Source: Calliopsis andreniformis
Taxonomy: Eukaryota > Arthropoda > Insecta > Hymenoptera > Andrenidae
Assembly: GCF_051401765.1 (NCBI RefSeq)
Contig: NW_027480432.1
Location: forward strand, 12,542,501-12,606,500
DNA length: 64,000 bases
Reading direction: 5' to 3'
Numbering within the stretch: the stretch's first letter is position 1; each line of letters opens with the position of its first letter. Of this stretch, positions 1 through 11,005 are shown piece by piece. The position numbers and the translations under genes were made by a program. Under the pieces are notes generated by a model, which made no database searches, was not told where the DNA came from, and was given only the letters and a program-made list of their open reading frames with translations.

Positions 1-180
1 TCACGTACACACAACTGGTTCAGTAGTGTGTATGATGAACAGGAAATTTTCAGTAACGTACTTCGCCAGTTTGGGTATCACAAAATCCGATACAAAATCG
101 GCAGCCTTTCTAATTCTAAGTCCAACTAAATTTCTCATATATTTTACTCTGTTTTTCGATAAGTCAGTATAAATATGACT
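1..180 (+). repeat. Partial copy of dispersed repeat family R1
   Basis: This stretch matches 8,160-8,350 (shared features include GGTTCAGTAGTG-like and TCGGCAGCC-like segments and the TTTTATTCTGTTTTTCGATAAG-like end). Larger copies of the same family lie at 5,840-6,228 (minus), 7,915-8,300 and 39,290-39,735. No coding capacity is visible. The family looks like a non-autonomous mobile repeat related to the foldback elements further right. Confidence 0.55.
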
Positions 181-1590
181 TTGTTCATGCTAAAGATAGA
201 AAGAAATTTGTAGATAAAAATTTGGTATTGTTTGATACGTTGTATCATCGTACACTGCGATTTTTTCAGGAGTGCATTGGTGCAATTGCAATATGCAATT
301 GCAGTTATTTCTTTAAACGGAATTCTACATTGGCGTAATTTGATAAAAAGAGCATTAGAGTACAACGTCGAAAAAATGAATTACTTTTCAAGATATTTAA
401 CTTTTTATTAACATTTTGAATAAATGTTCAAATGTTACATCATTGCATTCTAAATATTTTCTTATCCATTTTTTTACTTTTAATTACATTCATCAGTTAC
501 TGAGTCCTAACATTTAAGGAATTGTTTTTACTCATTCTTTTATCTTGTCTACTGAAATCAAACGTCGGGAATAGACCCATCTTTTAAAAATTCTACAAGA
601 AAAAGTCAAACACATTTAAGTTCGATATACAGGGTGTCCCACTGAACACTGTTCAGTACGTTATTTCCTAAAGTATTAGAGATAAAAAAAATTGTTTATA
701 CAGAATTGCATGGTTCGAAAGGGACAATTTATTAACGAAGGCGAATTTTTGTGACATTATTATTACATGAGATATGATGGTCAAGTTTGGTTTTTTAAGT
801 GGAACTATATATTTTTTTACAGATCAGTTGATAGTGTGTTTCAAGACAAATACAGCGACGTCTAATTTATATACTTTTTTTAAATTAATTTTCGAGATAT
901 TGCGCTTACAAATTTAGTGATTTTCGTCGAAAGAGAACCGCCCGCAGTACCTGTTGGTCAGAAAGGTTCTCTTCCGACGAAAATCATTAAACTTGCAAGC
1001 GCAATATCTCGAAAATTAATTAAAAAACTATCAACTGATCTATAAAAAAATATATAGATCCGTTTAAAAAACCAAACTTGACCATCATATCTCATGTAAC
1101 AATAATGTTATAAAAAATTTGCCTTCGCTAATTAATTGGCCCCTTCGGACCAAGCAATCCTATATGAACAATTTTTTTTTATCTCTAATACTTTAGGAAT
1201 TAACGCACTGTACGAGTAGAATTGAGACCACCAAATCATTTTTCTTCATAAGAACTCAGTAATTGAAGAATGTAATGAAGAGTGTAAACATAAGCCTATG
1301 AAAATGTTTAGAATACAATGATGTAACATTTAAACATTTATTGAAGATGTTAAGAGAAAGTTAAATATCTTGAAAAGTATGAATTATTCCGACATCGTAC
1401 TCCAATTCTTTTTTTTATCGAATTGCAACAAAAAATGTAGGCTTCCGTTTAAAAAATAAGTGCAATTGTACATTGCAACTGCACCGATAGACTTGAAAAA
1501 ATCGTACTGCACGATGACGAAGCTCGTTATACAACATAAAATTTTCATATACAATTTTTTGCCGTCTTCAATAGAAACAGAGTTATAATT
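175..1590. repeat. Long imperfect inverted repeat (foldback)
   Basis: The arm at about 175-530 is the diverged reverse complement of about 1,225-1,590; for example the segment around 240-330 pairs with the segment around 1,440-1,540. A separate TA-flanked MITE (630-1,210) occupies the centre. Short open frames on the two arms mirror each other and are a by-product of the inverted repeat. Confidence 0.6.
630..1210. mobile_element. TA-flanked palindromic MITE, CAGGGTGTCCC family
   Basis: It starts CAGGGTGTCCCACTG after a TA (628-629) and ends at CACTG before a TA (1,211-1,212). The halves are reverse complements around about 935-950 (the segment with TATCTCATGTAA pairs with TTACATGAGATA). TA flanks fit a Tc1/mariner-type non-autonomous element. 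A related copy is at 58,224-58,825, and a half copy with the same TACAGGGTGTTC-like end is at 20,490. Confidence 0.65.
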
Positions 1591-1935
1591 CAGCCAGGTT
1601 ACTACTAGACTCAACCTGTATAGAATAATGATATATAAAATAACTAATTTTGAATTATAATAGCATTTAGAATAATATTACATAGAATTATATTTAGTAG
1701 GTATAAGAATCAGAGTAATGTAAGAAAATTTGTCTCTCCGTAACTTGCTTATCCAGTAATCTAAAGTCATTTTACAGTTATCCCAGAGTCTTTATATCAT
1801 TTTATTATTTCATGATTTTATCATGTTTACTATTTTTTACCATTTTTTACTATTTCATTATTTTCTGTATATATGCGGCCCTGAATTTAATATCCAGTAA
1901 TATTACTTACTATAGATAGTTATATGCATAGTATA

Positions 1936-2474
1936 CATGGTGTACCGAGTATACGTTTTAATATTCTAAGGGGTGGTAGGATAGCTCAAGTGGAGCCCAA
2001 TACGTTCTATAACATAGTGTCCGAACTGCCTCCATTTTGCAATAATAATATCTTAAGGTTAATAAATCTATATACTATATACAGATGCATTGAGCAGTAG
2101 AAATAGAGCAAAATATATAAGAATAGAGCTTCAAACATTTTGTTGTATCTCTTACGGTTTAATTTTTATAATGCTTTGAAAGTCCGAGATTCATTTTCTA
2201 CATACATCTCAAATTTTCAAAGCTTTATAAAAGTTAAACTGTAAGAGATACAACATATTGTATTAAGACTTTTTAGTTCTATTTCTACTCCTTAATGCAA
2301 CTGTAAAATTACAGAATCCTCTGGTTGTTAGTTTAGAATATAAGTATGTTAACCTTAAGTCATTGTTATTGAAAAATGGAAGCAGATCGGATACTATGTC
2401 ATAGGACATTTTGTGTTCCATTTGAGCATCCCTACTACTCCGTAGACATTTGAATCTATACTTGTTACACCCTG
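1936..2474. mobile_element. TA-flanked palindromic MITE, second family
   Basis: It is bounded by TACATGGTGTACC and GGTGTAACA-type ends (right end ACACCCTGTA) with TA on both sides (1,934-1,935 and 2,475-2,476). The two arms, about 265 bp each, are inverted around 2,200 (GTTGTATCTCTTAC pairs with GTAAGAGATACAAC). A single arm of the same family recurs at about 39,765-39,930. No coding sequence. Confidence 0.6.
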
Positions 2475-2639
2475 TATAGTATTATGTATGCAAAGTATTC
2501 GATATTAAATGTCAGTAATTTTAGGAGATGACTTCACATGTCAAAATAAGACGAAAATACAGAATGACGAATTAGTAATTGTTGCAAAAACAGTAGCCAA
2601 TATTATTAATTATTGTAAAAGCAAATAGAATAAATCTGA

Positions 2640-3050
2640 AGTCATACACACTTCATGTGTATTTTATGCATTTTCTCAAAAATGAATAAGTTGGAAACGA
2701 AACTTAGAACATAATTTCGTTTTAGTTTAGGCAATTTCAGCATGTGGAATCACCTGAAAATTTCTAACACCTGTTGTCGAACACTTTGTATAATATTTAG
2801 TATAGTATATAGTGTAAGTTATTATACTATAATAATTATATTATTTTAATATATAGTAGTTCATATCTGTGGTTGTAAGGCAAAATGATCTAACGATAAG
2901 TGACACTTTTTGTTTTTGAAATATCGGCGTTTAAAATTTTCAATTTCAATACTGTATCGAGTACTTGTGCCTTCTTGAACACTTACTTTTAGGTGAAACA
3001 ATTCTTTTATTGTCCTTTCTTCTTTCCGAAAATATAAATTCTACATTGTA
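2640..3050. other. AT-rich intergenic DNA, nothing recognised
   Basis: No open frame with recognisable similarity, no inverted repeat and no terminal repeats were seen here. Confidence 0.5.
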
Positions 3051-3055
3051 GATTT

Positions 3056-3473
3056 CAATGGCGTAGCTAGGGTGGCGTAAGGGGTAGTCCGTCCTTAGCG
3101 ACATATTTCACATGAGACACAATTTTATTTTTCGACGATTGTTTTATCTACATTACCTTAGTAATTTTTATTATTTAATTATTTTTGCCAACTATAATTA
3201 CAACTAAAACGAATGAAATATATATATGTATAAGAAAACCTTTACATTTCTTCATCATACTGTAATTCAATCAATCGAATCGTCATCAATAATTTTGCTA
3301 ACAGAAAAGGCAGAAAAATAACACTAGAGAATGTTAGAATGAAAGTTTTATTCTTCGAAAATAAACATAGTGCTTTAATTTACATTTCTATACGTCGCAT
3401 TGACTTTGTGTAGCGTTTTTGATGATAAACTCAGGGACTGCCCCGGATGACAAAAGCTCTAGCTACGCCACTG
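3056..3473. mobile_element. hAT-like MITE with GGCGTAGCTAG termini
   Basis: The left end CAATGGCGTAGCTAGG mirrors the right end CTAGCTACGCCACTG. This matches a hAT-type terminal repeat of the form CAGTGGCGTAGCTAG. The 8-bp flanks (GTAGATTT and CTAGTTAT) agree only in part, so the target duplication has decayed or the boundary is a base or two off. No transposase. Confidence 0.55.
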
Positions 3474-3499
3474 CTAGTTATCAATTAAGATTTTAGGGA

Positions 3500-3625
3500 C
3501 CTAGGGTACTTACGTGACTTTGCGAGATTGCTTGGCCGGTATCTACTGTTACAGTTTTCGTTACAGGTATAGTATTAACATTGAGTAAGTACAGGAATAG
3601 ATCTAACATCCAATACATTTTTCTG
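3500..3625 (-). repeat. Fragment of dispersed repeat R1
   Basis: It contains TTGGCCGGTATCTACTG and a GTTTTCGTTACAGGTATAGT-like segment, which is the reverse complement of the end of the R1 copy at 39,640-39,735 and resembles 5,875-5,895. A short hairpin, AACAGGG/CCCTGTT with an 8-base loop (3,636-3,657), follows directly. Confidence 0.5.
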
Positions 3626-3659
3626 TCCCAGGAAAACAGGGCTCTAGAACCCTGTTATT

Positions 3660-5060
3660 TTTTTCGTGTCACTCTCGATGTTACCGATTCAGTCAGAAAA
3701 TTTTGGTTTTTTCGCCAATATTTCAAACGTAAATTATTTTGAATTTTTAGGTTATTTTAAAAAACGTAGATTATATAACTTATTTTATTAATACATTTCA
3801 GTAAATAAGTAATTGCTTGCTTCAAGAAATTGTTAACATAAGCATTATGCAAACATAACTGGGATAATTATACTTTTTATGAAAATATTAGTAAACATGA
3901 AAAAGCGGTAGAAATAACATTTGCATTTTTTGTACAAAATAAGTTATATAATAATTCCAAGCAGGACAAGTGTTTAAACAATTTCCTAATATATATTTAA
4001 CAGAGTTATTTTTCCATTTAATGATTGATTTTAGCTTCTATTATATTAAATTAATAAAACTGTTTGTAAAACAGAATTAAAAATTTCGTATTATTCATTC
4101 AAATATAACATAAAGAATTTAGTCGTTCGCCTGAAACATAATCTGCTCATAAACTGACACTTACAGTTTAACGTGAAAAATGCGTCATTTTGTTTAAACA
4201 AATAGAATTGGCCTTTAAGAGTCTAAAATGCTATTGCTATCTTTGTCCTAAGAAATAACGTATTTGAAACACTCCGTGCGAGTCGTTCAGGAAGTTGGAC
4301 CTGAGTTCTCAGTAACCTAAATTCAAGGTCATAAAAGAAGGTCTCCATCGTCCGATTTCAGGAGAACTTCCGTAAAAAAACAAAATACCGTGGCCAAGAA
4401 AGTCTAATTTTCACTTTACAGATGCAAATCGGACGTTAAAGGCAAAAGATTAGCATGTATAGACAACTTTATTCCAAAATAAGTGATATGTGATATGTTA
4501 ACCTTCCTGATGCCGTATCAATGTTGGGTTGGAAGAGTTAATACTGCTACCATACTGTTCACATATGTGGTCACATTTCTGTACATCCGCCATGGCGAAC
4601 CACCACGAGTGCCAGATATTATTTTATACACTTACAAATTTTTCTTTAATTGTTGCAATATGTAAAAATAAAAAGCACGTGACCAGTTCGGTGTAGCTAG
4701 GTGAGCATGGATACTGATTTTGAATACAGTTTCTTGACCTGTTCAAGGATTTCTATGAGCGAGAAAAGGAATAACCCTAAGACGAAGATAGCACTAGGCT
4801 TCAATGATCGAAAATATGAAATTCTATATTCCTTATTCAATAGTAGCGCAAGTACGACCAATCGATTTCTTATGTTTTTCCGATGAATGTATTACGAAAT
4901 ACATATAATTTGAATGATTTCTGAAGAAATTACACTAAAAAGAGATTTGCAAAGTTTTGAGCGACCTTCGTTAAAAATTATGCGATTTATATAGTGTTTA
5001 GTGTCATTTTAAGCAGGGGAACAAAAGAAATTCATCTCTGTTACTTCCGTAACAGTACAA
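3660..5060. other. AT-rich intergenic DNA, nothing recognised
   Basis: Only short open frames without recognisable similarity occur here. I see no terminal repeats, tRNA or conserved motif. Confidence 0.45.
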
Positions 5061-5069
5061 CGCAAAGTC

Positions 5070-5171
5070 ATGAATCTTCGCCTGGGAAGCCCTAAACCCA
5101 TTTGTCGGTTCTGCCGCTTGACACTAACGGACGAAGAATTTCGAAGTATCTTTGGAACTGAGATCAATAAC
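5070..5171 (+). CDS. Possible first exon of a ZAD-type zinc-finger protein
   Basis: An ATG opens a frame reading MNLRLGSPKPICRFCRLTLT and then DEEFRSIFGTEINN, followed by a splice donor-like GTAAAT. The CxxC pair followed by an xxIF segment resembles the start of the zinc-finger-associated domain (ZAD) of arthropod C2H2 transcription factors. A possible second exon begins after the CAG at about 5,235 (EREHLTDFSDFEICC) but soon reaches a stop, and no C2H2 fingers follow. This could be a gene fragment, a pseudogene or a chance frame. Confidence 0.3.
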
Positions 5172-5299
5172 GTAAATATTCACTACTGATTATTGAAATT
5201 TCTTAATTTTTGTTAAATGTACGGTAATCATGCAGGAAAGGGAGCACCTCACCGATTTCAGTGACTTTGAAATATGCTGTCAAAGACACAATTTCAAGT

Positions 5300-5840
5300 A
5301 ATGTTTTCCTATACATGTTATCGCTGTTTTTTCGAAGCTTTATTTTTTGAAGTGTATGCAAAAAAACCTTGTTTATGAATGTAAGGAAGGTTTGTTACTG
5401 ATATTTCAGAAATTAAGGCCGAGCGGCGGTTACACGTATAAAAAAATTGATCAGAATGTTGAGTGAGTTTTATAACATATTCTAATTTCATAAAATTCGG
5501 AGAAGTAGCTCATTTTCTGCGTAATTAATGATAAATATGAACGAAGGAATCCCTTATATTCACGCGATAAAAATGATAACAACTAGCCTAAAACCTGACA
5601 AAGTTCAATTTTTCTACCAAAACCTAACGCTTGCTTATTTCTTCAATCTCCACTAGAGACAAATCACACATATTTACAAACGCTACAGTCCCTTTCCCTA
5701 TTAACATTACGTCAATGATTAGTTCTACAACTGACCGTTATTTATAGGCAGAGGACACTGAAAACACTTTGAATTTCTAAGTCGGTACTGCAGTTTGACT
5801 GTGGACACAAAATCCCATGAGATGTAAAGTCTATTCGTAT
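5300..5840. other. Intergenic DNA, nothing recognised
   Basis: No supported gene or repeat boundary between the candidate ZAD fragment and the R1 repeat copy. Confidence 0.4.
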
Positions 5841-6228
5841 ACTTAGTCAATGTCTGTATACTCGTCTGTGGTTACAGTTTCCGTTACAGGAATAGTATTA
5901 CCCACAGACACGTCGCTATCTATCGAATGCGAGATGGAGTCACACTGTGATTCCCCCTCCGCTACATAACTACTGCACGAACCGCATGTAAGTGAACTCT
6001 ACGTTTCGGATAACTTCGGATAGCTTCGGAAAGTCGCGAGAGAAGGCAAATGTTAGCCTTACTCTCTCGGTCTTGAAACGCTCTGTGCTGTATTTAAGTG
6101 TTCCAAGCGGCACAACTCACGGGCATGCCATTTTCACTGTTGCCCTTATATTTTCACTTTCCGAATTATGTTAAAAGGAGACTTTTGACACTGAATGACA
6201 TATTCTGGATTCGATACCTGCCAAAATC
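5840..6228 (-). repeat. Copy of dispersed repeat family R1, reversed
   Basis: Read on the minus strand it follows the same order as the plus-strand copy at 39,290-39,735: a segment resembling ACATAAGTCGGAAAGTGAAAAT, then GAGAGAGTAAGGCTAACAT, a CTTCTCTCG...TTTCCGAAGC segment, and AGTAG/AGCGGAGGGGGAATCAC. It ends with GTAACGGAAACTG. The motif order (GAGAGAG, CTTCTCTCG, CCGAAGC, GGAGGGGG) is also found in the terminal arms of the foldback elements at 45-59 kb. Confidence 0.6.
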
Positions 6229-6229
6229 A

Positions 6230-7150
6230 ATTTTTGAAAATCAATTTTTTTTTCTTTTTTTTTAACACTTAACTTATTGTACGTAAAATTATTTTATAAA
6301 TACTGTAATCTTTTTATACGAATTTTCATTTATAGATACGTATCTAATAAATATATTTGAACTCTTCTCTACTATGAGTACATATCGCGTGTATGCATAC
6401 ATATATATATACATGTATGTGTATGTAGGTTTTACGGAGAATTAGAATTACATATAGGTGTTTGAAATTAACAATAAACAGTTGAGCCGTATAACAAGTA
6501 ACACAAGTAACATCTTCACAACAGTTAATATAATCCTATTTTTTAAAGTTGCTTGAAGAAATTCAAATATATTAGTTACGCATGGATTTCTAAATAAAAG
6601 TTTGTAGAAAAAAATTATAGTGTTTGTGAAATAATGTTACAAGCAATTTAAATATTTAAAAAAAAAAGTTCTTTCTATACGATGTATCGTACCTAGAACC
6701 TGTCATTATGAAAAAATAGCTATCACCCGCAGATATTCAACCGCCTTCGCTGAGGATACCAAAAACTTCTATCTATAACAAGTCAGAGTTGAACATATTT
6801 TATTTAGAATAAAGGATAAAAAAATCGTGAGTAAATTTAATAGATAAAAATTATTCATAAATTTAAAAATTATTTCATAATTTAGGAATACATTTTTGAA
6901 TGTATTCGTTAATAACTCCGTGGTCAATAAATTTCCGGATTAAGCAGTATTGGCACATATAAATATCTTTACAAAATTTTTAATAATTTACTTGTGAAGT
7001 TATTTAAAAGTTTTTTGTATGAATAAGTTTTCAGTTATCCGTTATTTTCGAATAATTTCGTTTTATTCGTAATTCTCATTCGAAGATCCTACGAATAAAA
7101 ATTTATTCGAAATGTTATTCAAATAAAATTTAATTTGAATTATGTTAAAC
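6230..7150. other. AT-rich intergenic DNA, nothing recognised
   Basis: Homopolymer-rich AT DNA with short TA-rich microsatellite-like stretches (6,390-6,420). No coding sequence or element ends were found. Confidence 0.4.
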
Positions 7151-7890
7151 TCTGACACAAGATATGGGTGGAGGTGTGGTACATACATATAACCGGAAAG
7201 AAGGTGATTCTCTTACCTGTAGAAATATGTAAACCGAAAATGAAGAATAAAATTTTCTTGTAAGACGCTTAGTTTTCCGAAAAATTGAATTAAAAAATTT
7301 GTCTACTATGCGTACACTTGACTATCTTTTTATTAATAATTGTATTGTTTTACATTTACATTATAGAATGAACTGTTGAAAGTGTCATCCTTGTTAATGT
7401 ACACAAATTCATGTTCTTAGAATTAGTCAGGAGAGTCAAAGAATCATGTTACCGTATTATGCTTTATTTTCTCGAATGCTAAGCTATTTATCCAGTCATA
7501 TGAAAGAAATAGTGTACGCAGAAGGCACTCTAAATCTTCTGCAGTTGAAAGAAATAATACAGAGTTTATAAAAATTAAAACATCTGAACATCGTAATATC
7601 AGTACGCGACTCTCTCATACGAAGAGCAAGGACTTGTATCAACAAGGATGGCGCTTTCAACAATTCATTCTATAATGTAAATGTAAAGCAATATAAATTA
7701 TTAATAAATGTATTATCAGTACTTATCATGACGTTGGTACTGCTTATTTTTCCGAACACATACCAGACAAATCTTTAAATTCAATTTTCTCAAAAATTAC
7801 CTACCTTATTAAAAAACTGCATTCTTTATTTTCGGTTTATTGATACATGTAGAATCGCCCCTTTTCGGTTATACCATCTTGTACATAAAC
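7150..7890. mobile_element. Foldback/MITE-like inverted repeat
   Basis: Two arms of about 270 bp are inverted around 7,420-7,630. TTTACATTTACATTATAGAA (7,350 region) pairs with TTCTATAATGTAAATGTAAA (about 7,668), and the outer ends around 7,170-7,260 pair with about 7,790-7,885. It is non-coding and divergent. No target duplication could be fixed. Confidence 0.55.
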
Positions 7891-7914
7891 TTGTTTTAAT
7901 TTAATTGTTCATTA

Positions 7915-8300
7915 AAAATACGCATTGGCACGAGATATTCCACAGAATGTCATCGTTTTAGTTTAAGACTCATCCCTCAAAATTTGATAAAAATTTCTGA
8001 GAATCTCACCAAAGAGTCTCTTTCTGAGTCGGAAAGTGAAAATTTTTGTAATGTCAAAAAAATTGATTGATTTCAGTTTCAAGGCCAACGAAGTAAGGTT
8101 CACTTTACATTTGCTTTTTCTCTCGACTTTCCGAAGCAATTCGAAATACAGAATCCGAAGCACCAAGCTCATGCACACGCGGCTGATTCAGTAGTAGAGA
8201 GGAAAATTTTTAGTAACTCGGGTCGCTAATTTGGGTATTACAGACTCTGATTTCACATCGGCAGCCTTCTTAATTAGGCGCCACCTTGTTTGCAGAAGTC
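7915..8300 (+). repeat. Copy of dispersed repeat family R1
   Basis: It shares with 39,290-39,560 a GATATTC...AGAATGTCATCGTTT segment, a CTCATCCCTCAAAAT-like segment and a GTCGGAAAGTGAAAAT segment. It then continues into the part shared with 1-180. No coding capacity. Confidence 0.6.
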
Positions 8301-8360
8301 TAACTAAACTTGTCACATGTTTTATTCTGTTTTATCGATAAGCCGGCAAAATCCAGTGCT

Positions 8361-8627
8361 GAGAAGATTTTGAGTTGGAAGTCTTTATTCAAGAGAAAAC
8401 AGTTCAATGCAGCACCCTCTGGACATGATTTAACGAAATTCTGCTAATATTTAGTAATATAAGCATTATAAAGTAGAGCAAAAATCGACCATTCACGGCC
8501 GTAGAATCCAAGCAGTTTTATGTAATTTAGAGAGTGTTCTGAACAAAGTCATGACCAGAGTATTCTCTATTGAACTTTGTTCTTTCGAATGAACTCATTC
8601 CCAGCTCAAAATCTTTTCATATAAGAA
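8361..8627. repeat. Imperfect hairpin repeat
   Basis: The segment at about 8,361-8,432 (AAGATTTTGAGTTGG, CAGTTCAATG) is the diverged reverse complement of about 8,556-8,627 (CCAGCTCAAAATCTT, CATTGAACTTTG-like). It may be a small MITE. It lies just downstream of the truncated aminopeptidase fragment. Confidence 0.45.
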
Positions 8628-8777
8628 CGAAAAGTTAGATCCCGTAAACTAATATTTTTCCCAAATTTTGTAGGTAATGTCACCTCTCTGCTATATCCGG
8701 ATCGTCTACCCCTTGATTCCTTTTTTTAAAATGTGACATAGGTCGTTTTGCGTTACAATCACAGATATAATAATTAC

Positions 8778-10844
8778 TGTTTTTTCCTGTAGGCATCCGA
8801 ATATTCGGTTTTTACGAGGCCAGCTGTCTCCTCAGTGCTATAGTTGCCATAGAAATTGATGTCTACCTCACAGCTACTTCCATTTTTTAATATTTGTTCA
8901 AGATGAATAATTAACATATATTTCTTTGGCGTAGGATGATCAATTGAGGCGATATTCACGTCCAACAAGGGCAAACCTAAATTTCTTTTTTCAAGAAAAT
9001 AATAAAACAAAGATAATAAAATACAGGCTGTAAGCAATTTACATTGTTTATGATATATTAGCAATGTTTTAAAGGCTGACAGCAGAGTTAAGTCTACCTT
9101 TAAGAACATTACAATAAACATTAAATTACAAAAGCAAAAATTTTAATTACAAAATCAAATATTAAAAATTAAAAACAAAATATTTTAATTATATTAAAAA
9201 ATCAAATATTAAATAGTAAAAATTCATATAAATTACGAAATTCAATATGAAATGTTAAAATGTTATTTATTAAAATTTGAAACTAGTAATATCTATTAAA
9301 ATTATTTCACTAATTTTTACTAAGGATATTTAGTAAGCCATACCTTTGCCTATAAGATAATTCTAGAATCCTAACACTACAATCCACAATTTCGAGATCA
9401 GGATGAGCGTTCAGAGTTATTCTGTCGCTGGTATCGGTCCATGTAACATTTATCCTCACTCGACCCTTGAATTTACTATTTGAATAAAAAGGCTGAAGTT
9501 CCAGGTGATAGCTCGTTGGCACGACTTCCTGAGGCAGTCTGTTTTGTCGAAGATTGTAGACATCATTTAAATCTATACTTCGCTTAGGTTTTTTTAATTG
9601 TGTCTGTAAAATATAATACGTTATTTGTTTAATTATTTAATAAGAATTTATTGAGTTATATACTTAACAGCAAATTACTAAGATGTTATTTAACAAAAAA
9701 TTAATTTATTAATTTTGTAGAAGCTACAGTTTTAAATAAGTAACATTTCTGGATCATACAAATATGATTTTATTAAAATAAAAAAAATGTGGACATCAAC
9801 AGGATTTGAACGTGTAAATTCGGAAAATTATTTTGTCACTTTACCGATTTAGCCAAAATCAATTATTGAAAGCGTTCTTCTAAAATTACATATACGGTAG
9901 TCACAAGATTTCAAAACAGATTTTACATTAAAAAATAAGAAAAAGACTTAATATAATATTTTCTGTTTCAGGGCTTGCTTTAAAAATCGATTTTGAAGTC
10001 TGATCAAGTGGAAGTTTACGAAATGCAGTGCTTCTAATGTGTTTCACAAGAAACCTTTCAAGACGCGAGCAGAAAATTTGAAAACCTTTAGGAGACACTT
10101 CTAGGCTATGAAATAAGAAAAAAACTTAGTATAACATTTTCTCCTACAGGACTTTCTGTACCAGAAAATTGATTTTAAAGTTTAATGAAGTATTTAGAAG
10201 TCTTACGAAAAACATTGTCTTTAATGTGTTTTGCGAGACTTCTAGTTGATCGAATTTCGAAACCGATTTTTGGAGAGGAGTCTCGGATAGAGAAATATTA
10301 TATTAAGTTTATTTCTTATTTTTTCATGTAGAGTTTGAAATTTTGTATGTAACATAGCAGTTTTACAGAAAGAAAAGGTATGCAAGTAGAGTTTAGTTAC
10401 GTCGGTAAATGAGTTGACGATAATTCTCTGGGTAACAGGTTCATATTTTCTTTATCCTGATTTTTTGTATTCTTATGCTCCGAAGATGTGTTTTATTTCA
10501 TTTTAGCTTTTCTTTTTAATATCAATAAACTTCAATATTAATAATTTAACATTAATAAATGAGTAATAATATTCTAACTAAGAAAAAACAAAACTGATAG
10601 ATATACGTATTTTGAAACTACTGACTTTGAAATAATTCAATGTTTAGGTAAACACATAGATACTGTTAAAGAACTGGAAATTTTCAATAAATTTTTTATT
10701 TTATTTATGTCGTACAAACAAAGGCACAGTTTATGCTAATATTAAAATTAAATAATCAAAGGTACTCACGCCAGGAAGAGCTTCTATATTCTGTAACAGG
10801 TCCAGAATAAAAAATATTCCAATAATCGTCACTATCCACCTCAT
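8778..10844 (-). pseudogene. 5' fragment of an M1 (aminopeptidase N-like) gene
   Basis: Three minus-strand exons join in phase. Exon 1 (10,844-10,770) is 25 codons, MRWIVTIIGIFFILDLLQNI followed by EALPG: a basic residue and a hydrophobic core, hence a signal peptide. Exon 2 (9,603-9,344) reads from RLPQEVVPTSYHLELQPF into the first beta-strands of an M1 peptidase. Exon 3 (8,984-8,778) continues with YMLIIHLEQIL and CEVDINFYG. Donors and acceptors are GT/AG and phases 0 and 2 match, giving about 180 residues. Family members have roughly 900-1,000 residues with a GAMEN motif and an HEXXH zinc site; neither is visible between here and position 1. It is either a truncated duplicate, a decayed gene, or a gene whose remaining exons lie off the left edge. 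A functional protein of this type would be secreted or membrane-anchored and trim N-terminal residues from peptides. Confidence 0.6.
9931..10290. repeat. Diverged tandem duplication, about 180-bp unit
   Basis: Two head-to-tail units (about 9,931-10,110 and 10,111-10,290) share AAATAAGAAAAA, a CTTARTATAAYATTTTCT segment and an AATGTGTTTYRC segment. They lie in intron 1 of the aminopeptidase fragment. A related short match occurs at about 12,300 (CGTGAAAAACATTGCTTTTAATGT). Purpose unknown. Confidence 0.5.
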
Positions 10845-11005
10845 GGTTTCCCTAATATGTGATAATTGTTCAAACAATCACGTAATCAATAAAGAGAAAG
10901 AACAAAATAAAAGCTATTATATCCTGTAACAGGTCCAGAATAAAAAATATTCCAATAACCGTAACTATCCTACTATGGTTTCCTTAATATATGATAATTT
11001 TTCAA
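10785..11005 (-). repeat. Tandem duplication of the signal-peptide exon
   Basis: The segment carrying aminopeptidase exon 1 (about 10,785-10,872) is repeated head-to-tail at about 10,919-11,000 with a 134-bp offset; both contain TAACAGGTCCAGAATAAAAA. In the upstream copy the start codon position reads ATA rather than ATG on the minus strand, so only the downstream copy can initiate this frame. Confidence 0.65.

Noticed and set aside
1971..2045. GGTAGGATAGCTCAAGTGG considered as a tRNA-like segment
   Set aside because: It lies inside a palindromic MITE and no cloverleaf with a T-arm could be formed.
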